A stretch of DNA of 6,736 nucleotides from an uncultured Actinomycetes bacterium (GTDB lineage: Bacteria; Actinomycetota; Thermoleophilia; Miltoncostaeales; Miltoncostaeaceae): assembly GCA_937862675.1 (NCBI GenBank), contig CALMEC010000453.1:1-6736 (forward strand). Direction: 5' to 3'. Both the position numbers and the translations under genes were made by a program. Below the pieces are notes generated by a model. The model was not told the DNA's origin, did no database searches, and worked only from the letters and a program-made list of their open reading frames with translations. Positions 4,875 to 6,736 of this stretch are shown here, piece by piece. Position 1 is the stretch's first letter; every line of letters starts with the position of its first letter.

Positions 4875-5366
4875 CTAAACGACCTCGCGCAGGCTCCCGT
4901 CATGCACGTCGTAGACGAATCCGCGCACCCGGTCCCGGATCGGGATGAACGGGCTGTTCGTGATCCGCGCGATCGACTGACGGACGTCCGCGTCGGGATC
5001 GGGGAAGGCCTCGGCCGCCCAGGACGGGCGGATGCCGGTCTCCTTCTCGATGCCCGATCGGAAGTCGTCGTCGGTGAACGTCAGCATGCCGCAGTCGGTG
5101 TGGTGGATGAGGATGATCTCCTCGGTGCCCAGCAGCCGCTGCGAGATCGACAGCGAACGGATGACGTCCTCGGTGACGCCGCCGCCCGCATTGCGGATGA
5201 CGTGTGCGTCGCCCTCGGAGAGCCCGAGGAGTCCGTACGGGTTCAGCCGTGCGTCCATGCAGGCGACGATCGCGATCTTCCGCCCCGGGGGGAGCGGGAG
5301 GTCACCCTTGTCGAACGAGGCCCGGTAGTTCTCGGCGTTCCCGAGGAGTTCGGCGGTGACGCTCAT
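4875..5366 (-). CDS. Beta-class carbonic anhydrase (Rv1284-like)
   Basis: This 163-residue cytoplasmic zinc enzyme should interconvert CO2 and bicarbonate. The beta-class signature CMDAR (36-40) supplies Cys36 as zinc ligand and the Asp38-Arg40 pair; HTDC (89-92) supplies His89 and Cys92. The stretches IAIVACMDAR, HVIRNAGG, DVIRSLSISQRLLGTEEIILIHHTDCGMLTFTDDDF and ETGIRP closely follow, as recalled from memory, the mycobacterial Rv1284 enzyme, which has the same length, so the gene appears intact. Its ATG overlaps the peroxiredoxin stop codon (ATGA), and no separate ribosome binding site is seen, so translation is probably coupled to the upstream gene. Transcription should come from in front of the peroxiredoxin gene and end near the hairpin at 4804-4831. 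Bicarbonate supply for carboxylases or pH balance is the likely role; the link to peroxide defence is inferred from the operon. Confidence 0.95.
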   Translation of the reverse strand: MSVTAELLGNAENYRASFDKGDLPLPPGRKIAIVACMDARLNPYGLLGLSEGDAHVIRNAGGGVTEDVIRSLSISQRLLGTEEIILIHHTDCGMLTFTDDDFRSGIEKETGIRPSWAAEAFPDPDADVRQSIARITNSPFIPIRDRVRGFVYDVHDGSLREVV

Positions 5367-6043
5367 GACGCCGAGCCGTTCGCTGCGCCCGGCTGCGGCA
5401 CGACGCGGATGTACGGCTTGGGCTGCTCCCAGCCGTCGGGGTAGATCTCACGGGCCTGCTCGTCCGAGATGGAGCCGGCGAGGAACACCTTGTCGCCGTT
5501 CTTCCAGTCCGCCGGCGTCGAGACCTGGTGCTCGGCGGTCAGCTTGAGCGAGTCGATCACGCGAAGGATCTCGTCGAAGTTGCGACCGGTCGACATCGGG
5601 TACACGAGGACGAGCTTGACCTTCTTGTCCGGGCCGATGATGTAGACGTTGCGCACCGTCTGGTTGTCGGCGGGCGTGCGCGCCGAGGCGTCGCCGGCGG
5701 TGTCCGCCGGGAGCATGTCGTAGAGCTTCGAGACGGTGTAGTCGGTGTCCGCGATCAGGGGGTAGTTGACCTCGGCGCCCGCCACGTCGGCGATGTCCTT
5801 GGCCCACTCCGCGTGACGGTCCAGGGGGTCGACCGAGATGCCCACGACCTTGGCGCCGCGCTCATCGAACTCCGACTTGAGCACCGCGAGGCGTCCGAGC
5901 TCCGTGGTGCACACGGGGGTGAAGTCCTTGGGGTGGGAGAACAGGACGCCCCACGACTCGCCGAGCCAGTCGTGGAAGTCGATCTCACCCTCGGTCGTCT
6001 GAGCCTGGAAATTCGGTGCGGTCTGTCCGATCTGCAGTGCCAT
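5363..6043 (-). CDS. 1-Cys peroxiredoxin (Prx6 type)
   Basis: This 226-residue thiol peroxidase reduces hydrogen peroxide and alkyl hydroperoxides in the cytoplasm. The active-site motif PKDFTPVC (38-45) gives the family pattern PxxxTxxC with Thr42 and peroxidatic Cys45; Arg131 (in TVRNVYIIGP) is the conserved third catalytic residue. Cys45 is the only cysteine, and there is a long C-terminal extension (about 150-226, with FDEILRVIDSLKLT and TPADWKNGDKVFL), so it belongs to the 1-Cys Prx6 subfamily and needs an outside thiol for recycling. The open frame extends far upstream, but the ATG at 6043 is preceded by GGAGGA with a 4-base spacer and starts exactly at the family's N-terminus (MALQIGQTAPNF). 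The carbonic anhydrase gene overlaps its stop codon by 4 bases, and the sugar acyltransferase gene diverges from it. Confidence 0.96.
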   Translation of the reverse strand: MALQIGQTAPNFQAQTTEGEIDFHDWLGESWGVLFSHPKDFTPVCTTELGRLAVLKSEFDERGAKVVGISVDPLDRHAEWAKDIADVAGAEVNYPLIADTDYTVSKLYDMLPADTAGDASARTPADNQTVRNVYIIGPDKKVKLVLVYPMSTGRNFDEILRVIDSLKLTAEHQVSTPADWKNGDKVFLAGSISDEQAREIYPDGWEQPKPYIRVVPQPGAANGSAS

Positions 6044-6047
6044 GTGT

Positions 6048-6053
6048 TCCTCC
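6048..6053 (-). promoter_or_regulatory. Ribosome binding site of the peroxiredoxin gene
   Basis: GGAGGA on the minus strand, 4 bases before the ATG at 6043, decides the start against the longer open frame upstream. Confidence 0.8.
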
Positions 6054-6087
6054 GTCGCTGTGCGTGATTCGTCCGTTGGGGGCTCCC

Positions 6088-6115
6088 AATATACACAAAA
6101 CACTCTTGTCATTCC
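6088..6115 (-). promoter_or_regulatory. Possible promoter of the peroxiredoxin-carbonic anhydrase operon
   Basis: On the minus strand TATATT (6093-6088) is a fair -10 box about 45 bases before the start codon. Seventeen bases upstream lies GGAAT (6115-6111), which matches the -35 of SigR/SigH-type oxidative-stress promoters, but the GTT expected at their -10 is absent. It may be a mixed or SigA-type promoter; peroxide control is only a guess. Confidence 0.35.
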
Positions 6116-6126
6116 GGTATTTGTGT
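6093..6126. repeat. 7-bp inverted repeat between divergent promoters
   Basis: ACACAAA (6093-6099) and TTTGTGT (6120-6126) are perfect reverse complements centred near 6110. The left arm touches the leftward -10 box and the right arm overlaps the rightward -35 position, so a dimeric regulator bound here could affect both genes. A second inverted repeat TTGGG-n4-CCCAA (6076-6089) lies next to it. No known consensus was recognised. Confidence 0.4.
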
Positions 6127-6138
6127 CCCATTCTCTAC

Positions 6139-6147
6139 TGGTATGAT
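6139..6147 (+). promoter_or_regulatory. Extended -10 promoter of the sugar acyltransferase gene
   Basis: TGGTATGAT is a good extended -10 element (TGn plus TATGAT). The -35 region 16 bases upstream (TTTGTG) is weak, as is normal for extended -10 promoters. Transcription should start near 6154, leaving a leader of about 35 bases before the GTG start. Confidence 0.5.
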
Positions 6148-6177
6148 GGGGAATGGGCATGGGCGCCAGGCCACGGG

Positions 6178-6183
6178 AAGGAG
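6178..6183 (+). promoter_or_regulatory. Ribosome binding site of the sugar acyltransferase gene
   Basis: AAGGAG stands 5 bases before the GTG at 6189. It favours this start over the in-frame ATG at 6246, which has no close ribosome binding site. Confidence 0.6.
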
Positions 6184-6188
6184 TCGAT

Positions 6189-6736
6189 GTGCACCGGATC
6201 GCGCGACGTGGAAGCCTCTCCGGAGGCGAGACGCCCGTCCCGGACATGGAGGATCCCGCGGTGGTGCCGATCATCGGCGTCGGTGCGGGCGGGCACGCAC
6301 GGTGCGTCATCGATGCCGTGCGCACGGTCATGGGCGGTTTCCGGATCATCGGGCTGTACGACGACGACCCCCGCCTGGCGGGCCGGTCCGTTCTCGGGAT
6401 CTCCGTGCTGGGGGCGTTCGATTCGCAGCGGACCCCGGGGACGACCGGTGCCACGGCGGCGTTCGTCGGGGTGGGGGGTGTGGGTCGCACGGACGCGCGC
6501 CGGCATGTCTTCCAGGCCTTGGCGCGGGCGGGGTTCGACCTGCCGCCCATCGTCCACCGGGCCGCCATCGTCTCGTCGCGCGCGGATGTCGCGGATGCCG
6601 CACAGGTGCTGGCGGGGGCGATCGTGAACGTGGGCTCCCGGATCGGCGTGGACGCCATTGTCAACGCCGGCGCCATCATCGGCCACGAGGCGGTCATCGG
6701 CGACCACGCGCACGTCGCATCCGGTTCGGTCATCGG
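6189..6736 (+). CDS. NeuD/PglD-type sugar O-acyltransferase, 3' end outside window
   Basis: A plus-strand frame open from the GTG at 6189 to the window end gives 182 complete codons. After a short non-conserved leader, residues 28-42 read IIGVGAGGHARCVID, the nucleotide-binding-like N-terminal motif of NeuD/PglD acyltransferases, followed by GLYDDDP (55-61) and VLG. From about residue 145 a left-handed beta-helix of hexapeptide repeats begins (IVNVGSRIGVDAIVNAGAIIGHEAVIG), with His166 at the place of the family's catalytic base. In the family, such enzymes move an acetyl or similar group from acyl-CoA to an amino or hydroxy sugar destined for surface glycans or sialic-acid-like sugars; the exact sugar is unknown. 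The start could also be the ATG at 6246, closer to the conserved domain. The gene is divergent from the peroxiredoxin gene and may open a surface-glycan operon to the right. Confidence 0.88.
   Translation, partial: MHRIARRGSLSGGETPVPDMEDPAVVPIIGVGAGGHARCVIDAVRTVMGGFRIIGLYDDDPRLAGRSVLGISVLGAFDSQRTPGTTGATAAFVGVGGVGRTDARRHVFQALARAGFDLPPIVHRAAIVSSRADVADAAQVLAGAIVNVGSRIGVDAIVNAGAIIGHEAVIGDHAHVASGSVI

Noticed and set aside
4274..4903. Minus-strand open frame of 209 codons across the intergenic gap
   Set aside because: It is Arg/Pro/Ala-rich, overlaps the amidotransferase and the end of the carbonic anhydrase gene in another frame, and shows no motif.
4569..5444. Long plus-strand open frame of 291 codons
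   Set aside because: It runs antisense through the carbonic anhydrase gene and is rich in Arg, Gly and Asp with no family motif; high GC keeps the frame open.
6044..6733. Upstream extension of the peroxiredoxin frame
   Set aside because: The family N-terminus and a strong GGAGGA support the ATG at 6043; the extension crosses the divergent promoters and the acyltransferase gene on the other strand.

Overview
The window is high-GC DNA packed with genes and reads as a chromosomal stretch from an actinomycete (Actinomycetota). The evidence is a carbonic anhydrase that resembles the mycobacterial Rv1284 type in length and motifs, a secreted lipoprotein of the cysteine-patterned kind common in actinomycetes, strong G/C bias at third codon positions, and hairpins without U-tracts. 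The genus cannot be fixed from the sequence. No mobile element, tRNA, rRNA or CRISPR array was seen.

Layout. Seven genes lie on the minus strand and one on the plus strand. From right to left on the minus strand: a 1-Cys peroxiredoxin (5363-6043) overlaps a beta-carbonic anhydrase (4875-5366) by 4 bases. A 305-base gap (4570-4874) follows; its left end holds a clear TTGACA/TAAATA promoter. That promoter drives a class I glutamine amidotransferase-like gamma-glutamyl hydrolase (3679-4569). After a 133-base gap with hairpins and small palindromes comes a glutamine-synthetase-fold protein (2250-3545). Then come a secreted lipoprotein (1431-2096), an FAD-dependent oxidoreductase (281-1315) and a Nudix hydrolase whose 3' end lies outside the window (1-272). 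At the right end, a NeuD/PglD-type sugar O-acyltransferase (6189 to the window end, 3' truncated) is transcribed on the plus strand, divergently from the peroxiredoxin.

How the genes fit together. The peroxiredoxin and carbonic anhydrase look translationally coupled and form a small peroxide/CO2-handling operon. The amidotransferase/glutamine-synthetase-like pair recalls the PuuD/PuuA or GlnA3/GlnA4 pairing of polyamine or amine catabolism, in which a GS-like ligase makes a gamma-glutamyl amide and a class I amidotransferase-fold hydrolase cleaves it. Here, however, the GS-like protein keeps the fold and near-full length but appears to have lost several conserved metal-binding glutamates, so it may be a pseudoenzyme or have a changed activity. 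The promoter of this pair overlaps a GlnR-box-like arrangement, which would suit nitrogen control. The GS-like protein and its control region are the most unusual part of the window; the rest is ordinary actinomycete housekeeping or accessory content.
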